64,000 bases of DNA, from the NCBI RefSeq assembly GCF_035751725.1, contig NZ_CP142104.1, positions 5,766,001-5,830,000 on the forward strand, written 5' to 3'. A model generated the notes under the pieces. That model was not told where the DNA came from and did no database searches. It saw only the letters and a program-made list of their open reading frames with translations. A program made the translations under genes and the position numbers. The stretch is from Pseudomonas frederiksbergensis (GTDB lineage: Bacteria > Pseudomonadota > Gammaproteobacteria > Pseudomonadales > Pseudomonadaceae). Positions within the stretch are counted from its first letter, which is position 1, and each line of letters opens with the position of its first letter. Of the stretch, positions 20,610-29,600 are shown one piece after another.

Positions 20610-21923
20610 ATGAACGCCCGTGTTCAGCAACCTGTCCCGAGCCACGCGCACGCCGCCTCTTATTACGCCGCCAGCAGCCTGCCGCAGCCGGACCATCCGG
20701 TGTTGCAGGGCGAACTGGTCGCGGACGTCTGCGTGGTGGGCGGCGGGTTCTCCGGGTTGAACACGGCCATCGAACTGGCCGAGCGCGGGATGAGCGTGGC
20801 ACTGCTGGAAGCGCACAGGATCGGCTGGGGCGCCAGCGGGCGCAACGGCGGCCAGTTGATTCGCGGCGTTGGCCACGGCCTCGACCAGTTCGCGTCTGTC
20901 GTCGGCACCGACGGTGTTCGTCAGATGAAACTGATGGGGCTCGAGGCGGTGGAAATCGTCCGGCAGCGAGTCGAGCGTTTTCAGATTTCCTGCGACCTGA
21001 CCTGGGGTTACTGCGACCTCGCCAACAAACCTGGCGACCTCGAGGGCTTTGCCGAAGACGCCGAAGAGCTGCGCAGCCTGGGTTATCGCCATACGACCCG
21101 GCTGCTGCAAGCTGACGAGATGCACAGCGTTGTCGGTTCGGATCGCTACGTCGGCGGGTTGATCGACATGGGCTCGGGCCATCTGCATCCGCTCAACCTG
21201 GCGCTGGGAGAAGCGGCGGCGGCCCAGCAACTGGGGGTTCGACTCTTCGAACGATCAGCCGTCACCCGCATCGACTATGGCCCTGAAGTGAAGGTGCATA
21301 CCCAGCACGGCTCGGTCCGCGCCAAGACGCTGGTACTGGGCTGCAACGCCTACCTCAACGGCTTGAACCAGCAATTGAGCGGCAAAGTGCTGCCGGCCGG
21401 CAGCTACATCATCGCTACCGAGCCGTTGGGCGAAACTCAGGCACGTGCGCTATTACCGCAGAACATGGCGGTTTGTGATCAGCGGGTGGCGCTGGATTAC
21501 TACCGGCTTTCAGCGGATCGCCGCTTGTTGTTCGGTGGGGCTTGTCATTATTCCGGGCGCGATCCGCAGGACATCGGCGCCTACATGCGTCCGAAAATGC
21601 TCAAGGTTTTCCCTCAGCTAGCGGACGTGAAGATCGACTATCAATGGGGCGGGATGATCGGCATCGGCGCCAATCGCCTGCCGCAGATCGGTCGCCTCAA
21701 AGACCAGCCGAACGTGTATTACGCCCAGGCCTACTCCGGCCATGGAGTAAACGCCACGCACCTGGCGGGCAAACTGTTGGCCGAAGCGATCAGTGGCCAG
21801 CAGGGAGGTGGCTTCGATTTGTTTGCCCAGGTCCCGCACATGACGTTCCCGGGCGGCAAGCATTTGCGCTCGCCACTCCTGGCATTGGGGATGTTGTGGC
21901 ATCGGTTGAAAGAACTGGTGTGA
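20610..21923 (+). CDS. FAD-dependent amine oxidoreductase (gamma-glutamylputrescine oxidase-like, PuuB/PauB)
   Basis: 437 aa. A DAO-family Rossmann motif (CVVGGGFSGLNTAIELAERG, about residues 40-60) and GASGRNGGQLIRG fit PuuB-type enzymes that oxidise gamma-glutamyl polyamines to aldehydes with H2O2 release. The C-terminus has YAQAYSGHGVNATHLAGKLL, typical of the family. An AGGA site precedes the ATG. By synteny it matches PA5309 (PauB4), one of several PauB paralogues. The aldehyde would be oxidised by KauB (30.9 kb). The exact amine is uncertain. Confidence 0.85.
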   Translation: MNARVQQPVPSHAHAASYYAASSLPQPDHPVLQGELVADVCVVGGGFSGLNTAIELAERGMSVALLEAHRIGWGASGRNGGQLIRGVGHGLDQFASVVGTDGVRQMKLMGLEAVEIVRQRVERFQISCDLTWGYCDLANKPGDLEGFAEDAEELRSLGYRHTTRLLQADEMHSVVGSDRYVGGLIDMGSGHLHPLNLALGEAAAAQQLGVRLFERSAVTRIDYGPEVKVHTQHGSVRAKTLVLGCNAYLNGLNQQLSGKVLPAGSYIIATEPLGETQARALLPQNMAVCDQRVALDYYRLSADRRLLFGGACHYSGRDPQDIGAYMRPKMLKVFPQLADVKIDYQWGGMIGIGANRLPQIGRLKDQPNVYYAQAYSGHGVNATHLAGKLLAEAISGQQGGGFDLFAQVPHMTFPGGKHLRSPLLALGMLWHRLKELV

Positions 21924-21967
21924 CTGTGGCGAGGGAGTTGGCTCCCGCGCCATAGGCTTCTATCGAT

Positions 21968-22213
21968 TCAAAGTCGCCAGAACGGCTTCAGGCCTTCCGC
22001 CCGAGCCTGCTCCCGACTCAGCCCGATGTCACGCAACTGTTCGGTCGACAGGTCGAGCAAGGCTCTGCGTGTATGCAAACGATGCCAGAACAGTCCCCAG
22101 CGACTCAGGCCGGGCGGAGCATTGCGCAAGTCCCCGCTGCGCAGCTCCTTCGCCTGCCCAGCCGCCAGTTCCTGACTGTGTAACGTCAGCCGCACATCGC
22201 TCAAGCCGTTCAT
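21968..22213 (-). CDS. Small DUF1127 protein
   Basis: 81 aa. The C-terminal half carries the DUF1127 pattern: WHRLHTRRALLDLSTEQLRD, then IGLSREQARAEGLKPFWR. AGGAG lies 8 bases before the ATG. DUF1127 proteins are short, basic and often stress- or phosphate-related; some bind RNA. It is divergent from the MocR regulator and shares a 180-bp promoter region with repeated ATACAG boxes, so it may be a MocR target. Confidence 0.82.
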   Translation of the reverse strand: MNGLSDVRLTLHSQELAAGQAKELRSGDLRNAPPGLSRWGLFWHRLHTRRALLDLSTEQLRDIGLSREQARAEGLKPFWRL

Positions 22214-22275
22214 TTTGATCGCTCCTGTTTACTTGGGTAGCCAGAGCTTTCATGATGCGCGGACAGCCACAAGCA

Positions 22276-22358
22276 ATACAGATTCAACCGATACCTTTTA
22301 TAACCATACAGATTGGGCATTTTCGACACTGAATCGAAGTTTTGTGCCACAACTGTAT
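22276..22358. promoter_or_regulatory. Candidate MocR operator: two direct ATACAGATT boxes plus an inverted CTGTAT
   Basis: ATACAGATT occurs at 22276-22284 and again at 22306-22314, exactly 30 bp apart (about three helical turns). CTGTAT at 22353-22358 is the inverted half. Direct repeats spaced by whole helical turns, with extra inverted halves, are typical of MocR-family operators. The region lies between divergent DUF1127 and MocR genes. No experimental support. Confidence 0.5.
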
Positions 22359-22393
22359 GGGTTGTCGCTTTCCTACTTCATCGAGAATGCACC

Positions 22394-23824
22394 ATGACTC
22401 TGTACGTGAATCTCGCCGAGCTGCTCGGCACCCGTATCGAACAGGGCTTCTACCGCCCCGGTGACCGGCTGCCGTCGGTGCGTGCCTTGAGCTCCGAACA
22501 TGGGGTGAGCCTGAGCACGGTCCAGCAGGCTTATCGCATGCTGGAAGACAGCGGCCTGGCGACTCCGAAACCCAAGTCCGGATATTTCGTCCCGGTCAGC
22601 CGGGAACTGCCGGACCTGCCAGCGGTAGGCCGTCCAGCCCAGCGCCCGGTAGACATTTCCCAATGGGACCAGGTGCTCGAACTGATACGCGCCATACCGC
22701 GCAAGGACGTGGTGCAACTGGGCCGCGGCATGCCGGATATCCACTCGCCGACGATGAAACCCTTGCTGCGTAGCCTGGCGCAGATCAGCCGGCGACAAGA
22801 CATGCCCGGCCTGTATTACGACAATATCTACGGCAATCTGGAACTGCGCGAACAGATCGCCCGGCTGTCGCTGGATTCCGGCTGCCAACTGGGCGCCAAC
22901 GACCTGATCGTCACCACCGGGTGCCATGAAGCATTGTCCGTCAGCGTTCGCGCCACGTGCGAGCAAGGGGACATCGTCGCGGTGGACTCTCCCAGCTTCC
23001 ACGGCGCCATGCAGACGCTCAAAGGCCTGGGCATGAAAGCCTTGGAAATCCCCACCGACCCACTCACCGGCATCAGCCTGGAAGCCTTGGAGCTGGCGTT
23101 GGAACAATGGCCGATCAAGGCCATACAGTTGACGCCTAGCTGCAACAACCCGCTGGGCTACATCATGCCCGAGGCCAACAAGCGCGCCTTGTTGACCTTG
23201 GCACAGCGTTTCGATGTGGCGATTATCGAAGACGATGTGTATGGCGAACTGGCTTACACCTACCCACGCCCACGCACGATAAAGTCCTTCGACGAAGACG
23301 GTCGCGTCCTGCTCTGCAGCTCTTTTTCCAAGACCCTGGCGCCGGGCTTGCGAGTGGGCTGGGTTGCACCCGGCCGCTATCTGGAACGGGTGCTGCACAT
23401 GAAATACATCAGCACCGGATCCACCGCGCCGCAGCCCCAGATCGCCATTGCAGAATTTCTCAAGGCTGGCCATTTCGAGCCGCATTTGCGCAGGATGCGT
23501 GGGCAATACCAGCGAAATCGCGACGTAATGATCGACTGGGTGAGCCGATATTTTCCCCAGGGCACCCGCGCCAGTCGCCCCCGGGGCAGCTTCATGCTCT
23601 GGGTCGAACTGCCGGAAGGTTTCGATACGCTGAAGCTCAACCGCATGCTTCATGATCAAGGAGTACAGATCGCCGTCGGCAGTATTTTTTCGGCGTCAGG
23701 CAAGTACCGCAATTGCCTGCGCATGAACTACGCGGCCAAGCCAACGGCACAAATCGAGGATGCCGTGCGCAAAGTCGGCACAGCAGCCGGCAGACTGCTG
23801 GCGGACGTGCCCGATGGTCCCTGA
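22394..23824 (+). CDS. MocR-family regulator (GntR HTH fused to aminotransferase-like domain)
   Basis: 476 aa from the ATG at 22394, where the protein begins MTLYVNLAELLGTRIEQGFY, a GntR winged helix (PGDRLPSVRALSSEHGVSLS). Residues from about 95 on form a fold-type I aminotransferase domain with the PLP lysine in SSFSKTLAPGLRVGW and TPSCNNPLGY. MocR proteins usually sense PLP plus an amine or amino acid and control a divergent gene. Here that gene is DUF1127, and the FAD amine oxidase lies just beyond it. The ribosome site is weak. Confidence 0.9.
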   Translation: MTLYVNLAELLGTRIEQGFYRPGDRLPSVRALSSEHGVSLSTVQQAYRMLEDSGLATPKPKSGYFVPVSRELPDLPAVGRPAQRPVDISQWDQVLELIRAIPRKDVVQLGRGMPDIHSPTMKPLLRSLAQISRRQDMPGLYYDNIYGNLELREQIARLSLDSGCQLGANDLIVTTGCHEALSVSVRATCEQGDIVAVDSPSFHGAMQTLKGLGMKALEIPTDPLTGISLEALELALEQWPIKAIQLTPSCNNPLGYIMPEANKRALLTLAQRFDVAIIEDDVYGELAYTYPRPRTIKSFDEDGRVLLCSSFSKTLAPGLRVGWVAPGRYLERVLHMKYISTGSTAPQPQIAIAEFLKAGHFEPHLRRMRGQYQRNRDVMIDWVSRYFPQGTRASRPRGSFMLWVELPEGFDTLKLNRMLHDQGVQIAVGSIFSASGKYRNCLRMNYAAKPTAQIEDAVRKVGTAAGRLLADVPDGP

Positions 23825-23858
23825 GCGGTGCGCGCCCACACCCAAGGCACCGCGGAGC

Positions 23859-26275
23859 TCAGCCTTCCTGGCAAGCCACCTCGAGACGGTCGTAGGGTTC
23901 GGTTGAAGCGGGCAATTGGCGGGTGTCGAATTCCAGACGGCAGACTCGCTCATCGGCACGCGTCACGTTGAGCCGAACCACGTCGGGGGCGTCCTCCAGG
24001 TAGACCAGGCCAGCGTCGACTACCGTCGTCAGGTACTGCCCATCATGGTCATAGACGCCCAGGCCTTTCGCCACGGGCGTGCCTTCTTCGTTGCGCACGT
24101 ACAGCATCAGACGGCGAACCATGCCGGCCTGGAAGTCGAGCCGCGGGACCGCGCCACGCGCCGCGCGCACTTCTTGGAACCCGTTAGGCACTTCGACGTT
24201 GCGCGGCAAGCTGACCGTGTCGATCTCAATGCGGCTCGCCTGGTAGGCCGGCAACGCGGCCGCCACTGCACGCCCCGCGCCGTCGGTCCAGACGGGCCCT
24301 TGGGAAGTGCCAATCTTGATTCCCGCGGAGTCGCCGACCTTGAGCAGACCAAACGTGTCGCGCAGCGGATACGGCGAAGGCGTAACACCCTCCTCATGCA
24401 TCGCCAGCCCGCCGCGCAACGTCAGGTCATAATGACGCGCGCCAGCGCTGGTCTGGGCATATCCCAGCTCGGCGCTGGTGTAACGGGGCAAGGCGTTGAG
24501 CCTGGCATTGAGGTCGTTCCGGCCATCGGCGGAACGGTCTGCACCGATGCTGTAACCCAGGCTGTCACTGACCTGCTCGGTATAGCGCGCGCCCGTACGC
24601 AGCCCCCGTGAATCATCGTGACGAGCGGAAGTGCTCAGCCTTCGGTTACGCCCCAAGGGCACACCAACATTGGCGAACACACCGGTCCTGCCTGCCTGTT
24701 CAGCCCGGTCATGCTCGACACTCAATGAAAACGTCGCCCAATCGAATGCCCGTGACCATGCCGTACTGATGCGCGAGTTGCCGTTCCCGCCCGCGCCTTT
24801 GTAGCGAGTCAGCGATCCGCTGATTGCGCCCCACGACGAATCCGCCCGCCTCAGCGATAGACTCCAGTGATGGGTCGCCCGGGCAAACGGATCACCAACG
24901 GCAGGGTCGAGACTCGCCTCGGACAGATATCGAAACCCGGAACTGCGCTGGCCGGCCGTCAGTCCGACGGTTAGCCCGGCGCCCACCACGGTGTTGAGCC
25001 TAGCCTGCACTTCTTGGCCACGAGTGCCTGGCGCCGTGCGTGAACCTAGCTGTTGCAGGCCTAGTATTGTCGTTCGGGTCAATGCCTGGGAGATCCCCCA
25101 GCCCACGGACTGGTACCCTTCGGCCCCCATCCACCCTGCGCTTGTCTGGGTCTGCGGGCCCCATCGCCAATCCCGGCTGGCCGCAAAGAAAGCCGGCGTG
25201 TCACGCTCGCCCCCAGCGAACTGCCTGATCTTGCCTGCCGCCAACCCATAACTGGATACAGCCCCGAGCCTTGCCGGACGCACATCCGCGGCAGGCACAT
25301 GAAAGTCGCGACGTTCGCCGTTCTCTTCAAACACGCTGACTTGCAGGTCCACCCGGTCACTGATCAACGGTAGATCGCGCAACGTGAACGGCCCCGCGGG
25401 CACCAGCGTGGTGTAAATCACTATTGCGCTCTGGCGGACCTCGACCCGGGCCGTCGAATAGGCCAGCCCGTGGACCAACGATCCAGCCCCCAACCCATCC
25501 CACCCGACGAAAGCGCATTTTCAGGAAAGATTTGCACACCCGTGAAAGGTCCCGTGGAAAACAACGGCGAACGCATATTCAACTGGCCCAGTTGAACATG
25601 CGCATCGAAGCGCTCCCACGTCTTGGAAGCCTGGGTGTACAACGTCTCGAAACGCGTTACGCCCTGGAACGATGTGTAGTTCTGGCGACTGCGGACCACC
25701 CAATCTCCCGCATTGAAGCCCAGTTCGGTGCCCACGCTGCGATAGGAGCTGGACTGGCCGGCAGCGGAGCCGGCAATGACCAGCGCGTCGTAGTTCAACA
25801 CGCCGGCCACACCCCCCGAATCCCAGCTTCCACGGCTCTCGGCGGGTCTCAAGAGCCAGTCTGCGGGGACCACCAGATGCACAAGGTTTTGCCCAGGATC
25901 GAGCCGCACCTGAGCACCGGCCAACCCTTGGGTAACAGATACGCACTGCGAATCGCCAGCGCCGGGATACGCATTAAACGACGTGGCAATACCCGCGCGC
26001 TCAAGCAGGTTCGCATCGAGGCACAGCTGCCCTTCACTATCGAACCTCGCCATGACCTGCCCGGATGGAATGCCATTGACGCTCAAGGCGACACGATGGC
26101 GCCCAGCAGCAAAGCGTGCGGCGCGGCGAAAATATTCGGCGACATCCGGATCCACTCCCCGGGCCTGCAGCACCGAGCGGTCAAATTCAGCGGATGCTTG
26201 TGCCGAGGCCTCGGCCCGGGCAATCGACATCAAGACCAGGCTGCCGCCAAGCCGCCAAAGGACACCCAGGCGCAT
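23859..26275 (-). pseudogene. Fimbrial outer-membrane usher, split by a one-base frameshift
   Basis: An N-terminal piece (26275 to 25421, 284 aa) and a C-terminal piece (25493 to 23859, 544 aa) together make one usher of about 800 aa. The first has the signal region and the PapC N-domain (ASAEFDRSVLQARGVDPDVA, SVNGIPSGQV), then TGVQIFPENA. The second resumes with LVHGLAYSTARVEVRQSAIV, which in intact ushers follows directly. The frames meet at a run of five C on the plus strand (25487-25491); a sixth would restore GWGAGSLVHG. The ATG overlaps the chaperone stop as TAATG. The usher would export pilins through a beta-barrel. This may be a true mutation, phase variation by slippage, or a sequencing error. 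Confidence 0.82.
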
Positions 26276-26979
26276 TATTGCAGGCTCAAGCGTGCGTCAT
26301 GACTCGCCGCCGCAAACCCGTAGGTAGTGGCTGGGAACAGCCGCACATGGGTGCCCAGGCTCGAGGGGGTGGTGAACGTCAACGTTTCCCCAGGCAAAAT
26401 ATAGGTCCGCCCCAGATCAAGTGTCGTACCGCCTGGAATCAAACTCACTGATCTTGCCAGCCTGACGACGTAGGGGCTGGGATTGCTCACGCTGACCTGC
26501 CCGGTCTTGGCGCTCCAGACCAGTCGCGTCCAAGGCATTCGCTCAATCGCCAGGTGTGCCGGGCGAATAATGACCGGGATGTTCTGACGCACGCCCATGG
26601 AAATCTGTGCGCCACCAGCCGCGGGACGCGCCTTGATGCCTTCGAACACCACGCGCTTGAGCCGCTCCGTCTGCAAAGGAGCGCCACTGTGCAGGATAAA
26701 ACGCACCTGCTGGCTCTGCCCGGGCTCGACCCGAGCCACAGGCGGATTGACCAGGAGCAACGGCTCCAAGTCCTCTGGAACATCCAAGACAGAGCTGTAA
26801 AGCAGCGCCGGTTGTTCATCGGTGTTCTTGATATTCAGAGTCGCCTCACCCTTGCCCTGATCGACAATCACTACCGGCGTTTCCGGGACCATTCCAGCGG
26901 CCTGGGCGCTGGAGGCTATAAATGGCAGGCACAACGCTGCCACCGTGTTCAATACCGGCAAGCAATTTCGCAAAAACAT
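26275..26979 (-). CDS. Periplasmic pilus-assembly chaperone (PapD family)
   Basis: 234 aa from the ATG at 26979 (GGAG 6 bases upstream), starting with a signal peptide that ends SSAQA near residue 27. It has the two-Ig-domain chaperone pattern: PVVIVDQGKGEATLNIKNTD, then VARVEPGQSQQVRFIL and the conserved KRVVFEGIKAR with a C-terminal beta-rich domain. It donates a strand to pilin subunits in the periplasm. It lies between the DUF1120 subunit gene (132-bp gap) and the usher (one-base overlap) in a minus-strand operon. Confidence 0.88.
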   Translation of the reverse strand: MFLRNCLPVLNTVAALCLPFIASSAQAAGMVPETPVVIVDQGKGEATLNIKNTDEQPALLYSSVLDVPEDLEPLLLVNPPVARVEPGQSQQVRFILHSGAPLQTERLKRVVFEGIKARPAAGGAQISMGVRQNIPVIIRPAHLAIERMPWTRLVWSAKTGQVSVSNPSPYVVRLARSVSLIPGGTTLDLGRTYILPGETLTFTTPSSLGTHVRLFPATTYGFAAASHDARLSLQ

Positions 26980-27111
26980 GGGAATCTCCAGAAGCACCGG
27001 CCGAGACATGCCTGGCATGTCTCGTCGGCAGCAAACCAACCCGCCGGAGCGCAGACTTTTCAGGTCATTGCAGGCCTTTCAACGCTCACGACGCTCCGTC
27101 ACTTTTAGGCG

Positions 27112-27762
27112 TCAGAGGTAAAACACATCGAACGTGACCGAACCATCAAGATCGAACTCATCGGTAGTCGGCGGCAACTCGGAAGTGGCGCGGATGGCCG
27201 CGGCGACTTTCATCGGCAATGTATGAAGACGAGCAGGAGCAGGGCCGTTTGCCAAGCTTGAACCCCAGGAGTAAGTCGTCGGCGCATTGGTAATCAAACC
27301 ATTGGTCGGAACACTCCAGCTCGGATTGGCCAGCGTTCGCGCCAGCAAGATCTGCGGGACACCATCAGCCCGCGGCAAGCCACTCAACAGACCGAAACCA
27401 CCGATTCCAACCCCCTGGGTGCTGCCCAGGCCGTAATACAGTTCTTCGCCCGAACGACCATTGAATGCCAGACCGGGAACCTTGGATGCACCGCGATTAT
27501 CGGTGACGGCAATCTCCACGGATGCCGGGGCGCTACAGGTGATTTGCAAGCTGATATCGCGCTGGGGAAGATCGTTCTGCCTGTCGGGCGCCAGGGTCGA
27601 AGAGAAAATCCGACCGAGATTGACATCGCTACCGCCAGCAAATGCCGGAATGCAGGATGTCGGGATAACGCGGCCTGTCACGTTCAAATCAACACTGGCC
27701 GCCTGGGCGATCAAGGGTGTAGAGGCAGCGGCCAAACAGCTGGCCAAGAGTAGTTTTTTCAT
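27112..27762 (-). CDS. DUF1120 fimbrial/adhesin subunit-like secreted protein
   Basis: 216 aa from the ATG at 27762, where MKKLLLASCLAAASTPLIAQ gives a clear signal peptide; a frame extending to 28152 adds 130 unlikely residues. The mature protein shows DUF1120 features: VTGRVIPTSCIPAF with a Cys pair (second Cys in QITCSAPAS), IAVTDNRG, YGLGSTQGVGIGGF and a C-terminal SVTFDVFYL, an alternating hydrophobic strand like the chaperone-binding end of pilins. It is the first gene of the subunit-chaperone-usher operon and probably the only structural subunit present. Confidence 0.8.
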   Translation of the reverse strand: MKKLLLASCLAAASTPLIAQAASVDLNVTGRVIPTSCIPAFAGGSDVNLGRIFSSTLAPDRQNDLPQRDISLQITCSAPASVEIAVTDNRGASKVPGLAFNGRSGEELYYGLGSTQGVGIGGFGLLSGLPRADGVPQILLARTLANPSWSVPTNGLITNAPTTYSWGSSLANGPAPARLHTLPMKVAAAIRATSELPPTTDEFDLDGSVTFDVFYL

Positions 27763-28034
27763 AGTCACGTACCTGCAAAAGAGAAAGGGATGCAGCCATG
27801 CAATGGCAATCGGGGAAAGAGAACCAACCACCCGTCCAATGCCTGCGTATCGTTGCCCATCAGGTAGGATTTTTATGTAGGAAAAGACTTTGCAAGGAAC
27901 TGGCTTTTTCAGCATGGCTTGTGGCCTTTCAACTTCTGTAGCAAGTTCCCACAGCCTGAGGCGTCGTATCCCGCAAACAGGATGAATCACAAAGCCATGC
28001 CATACTTCCTCGCAACGATCCGGGACGACTTGAT

Positions 28035-29600
28035 TTGAGACCACATTCGACGCTGCCCTTTGCTCTGCTGCTTGCGACGCTTCTCTGCGGCTGTACGAGC
28101 CTGGACATTTCTCGCGAGCCCAGCCAGGCGTTGCCAGCGGAGCAATCGACATTCGGTCGCTCAGTCCAGGCCCAGGCCGCGCTTCACGAGGGTCGCTCAG
28201 GTTTTCGCCTGCTATCGGACAGCACCGAGGCCTTCACCGCCCGTGCCGAATTGATCCGCAATGCCCAGAGCAGCCTGGACTTGCAGTACTACATCGTCCA
28301 CGACGGGATCAGCACGCGAATGCTGGTGGACGAGTTGCTCAAGGCCGCCGACCGGGGCGTGCGCGTGCGCATCCTGCTGGACGACACCACCAGCGACGGG
28401 CAAGAGCAGACCATCTCGACGCTCGCTGCCCACCCCAACATCCAGATCCGTCTGTTCAACCCTTTGCACCTTGGGCGCGCCACTGGCGTGACCCGCAGCC
28501 TCGGACGGCTCTTCAACCTGTCATTGCAACACCGCCGCATGCACAACAAGCTTTGGCTGGCGGACAACAGCATGGCGATCGTCGGGGGCCGAAACCTGGG
28601 TGATGAGTACTTCGATGCCGAACCCAACCTGAACTTCACCGACATCGACCTGCTCGGCGTCGGACCGGTGGCCGAGCAGTTGGGACATAGCTTCGACCAA
28701 TACTGGAACAGCGCCCTGAGCAAGCCCATCGAACAATTCATGTCCCATCGGCCCGCCGCCCAAGAACTGGTCGAAAGCCGCTTGCGCCTGCAAGCGTCCC
28801 TGGAGCAGACGCACAAGGAAAACCAGGCGCTGTATCAACAGCTGACCACCTACAAGACCCAGCCACGCCTGGATACCTGGCGCAGTCAATTGATCTGGGC
28901 CTGGAACCAGGCGTTGTGGGATGCGCCGAGCAAAGTGCTGGCAAGGGATGAGCCTGATCCCCAATTGCTGCTGACGACGCAACTGGGGCCGGAGCTGAGC
29001 GGAGTGAGCGAGGAGTTGATCATGATCTCGGCCTACTTCGTTCCCGGCCAGCCGGGCCTGGTGTACCTGACCAGTCGCGCCGATGCCGGCGTATCGGTGA
29101 GCCTGCTGACCAACTCGCTCGAAGCCACTGACGTGCCTGCGGTGCACGGCGGCTATGCGCCGTATCGCAAGGCCCTGTTGCAGCACGGCGTGCGCCTGTT
29201 CGAACTTCGACGACAGCCGGGCGATGATGGCAGCAGCCCGCATCTGTTCTATAGCAAGTCCTACGGCGAGTCGGACTCCAGCCTGCACAGCAAGGCGATT
29301 ATTTTCGACCGGCAAAAGTCCTTCATCGGCTCGTTCAATTTCGACCCGCGCTCGGTTCTGTGGAATACCGAGGTCGGTGTGCTGGTGGACAGCCCGGAGC
29401 TTGCCGACCAAGTGCGCGAGCTGGCCTTGCAGGGCATGGCGCCGACCCTGAGTTATCAGGCCCGGCTCAAAGACGGAAGGTTGGTCTGGACCACTGAAGA
29501 CAACGGCAAGCTACACGACCTGGACCGTGAGCCTGGTAGCTGGTGGCGTCGGTTCAATGCCTGGTTCGCCACCACCATCGGGCTTGAGAGCATGCTTTAG
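28035..29600 (+). CDS. Phospholipase D / cardiolipin-synthase-like lipoprotein
   Basis: 521 aa from a TTG at 28035, which is the first possible start in this frame. The N-terminus is a lipoprotein signal with LLATLLCGC, lipidation at the first or second Cys. Two HKD motifs are complete: HNKLWLADNSMAIVGGRN near residue 169 and HSKAIIFDRQKSFIGSFNFD near 418, as needed for phosphatidyl transfer. Family members include cardiolipin synthase C-like proteins. Lipid anchoring suggests action at the outer or inner membrane. Its end overlaps the convergent MFS gene by 4 bp. Confidence 0.88.
   Translation: MRPHSTLPFALLLATLLCGCTSLDISREPSQALPAEQSTFGRSVQAQAALHEGRSGFRLLSDSTEAFTARAELIRNAQSSLDLQYYIVHDGISTRMLVDELLKAADRGVRVRILLDDTTSDGQEQTISTLAAHPNIQIRLFNPLHLGRATGVTRSLGRLFNLSLQHRRMHNKLWLADNSMAIVGGRNLGDEYFDAEPNLNFTDIDLLGVGPVAEQLGHSFDQYWNSALSKPIEQFMSHRPAAQELVESRLRLQASLEQTHKENQALYQQLTTYKTQPRLDTWRSQLIWAWNQALWDAPSKVLARDEPDPQLLLTTQLGPELSGVSEELIMISAYFVPGQPGLVYLTSRADAGVSVSLLTNSLEATDVPAVHGGYAPYRKALLQHGVRLFELRRQPGDDGSSPHLFYSKSYGESDSSLHSKAIIFDRQKSFIGSFNFDPRSVLWNTEVGVLVDSPELADQVRELALQGMAPTLSYQARLKDGRLVWTTEDNGKLHDLDREPGSWWRRFNAWFATTIGLESML

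Noticed and set aside
27763..28152. 130-residue N-terminal extension of the DUF1120 protein
   Set aside because: A perfect signal peptide starts at 27762, so the upstream open frame is not translated as part of this secreted protein.
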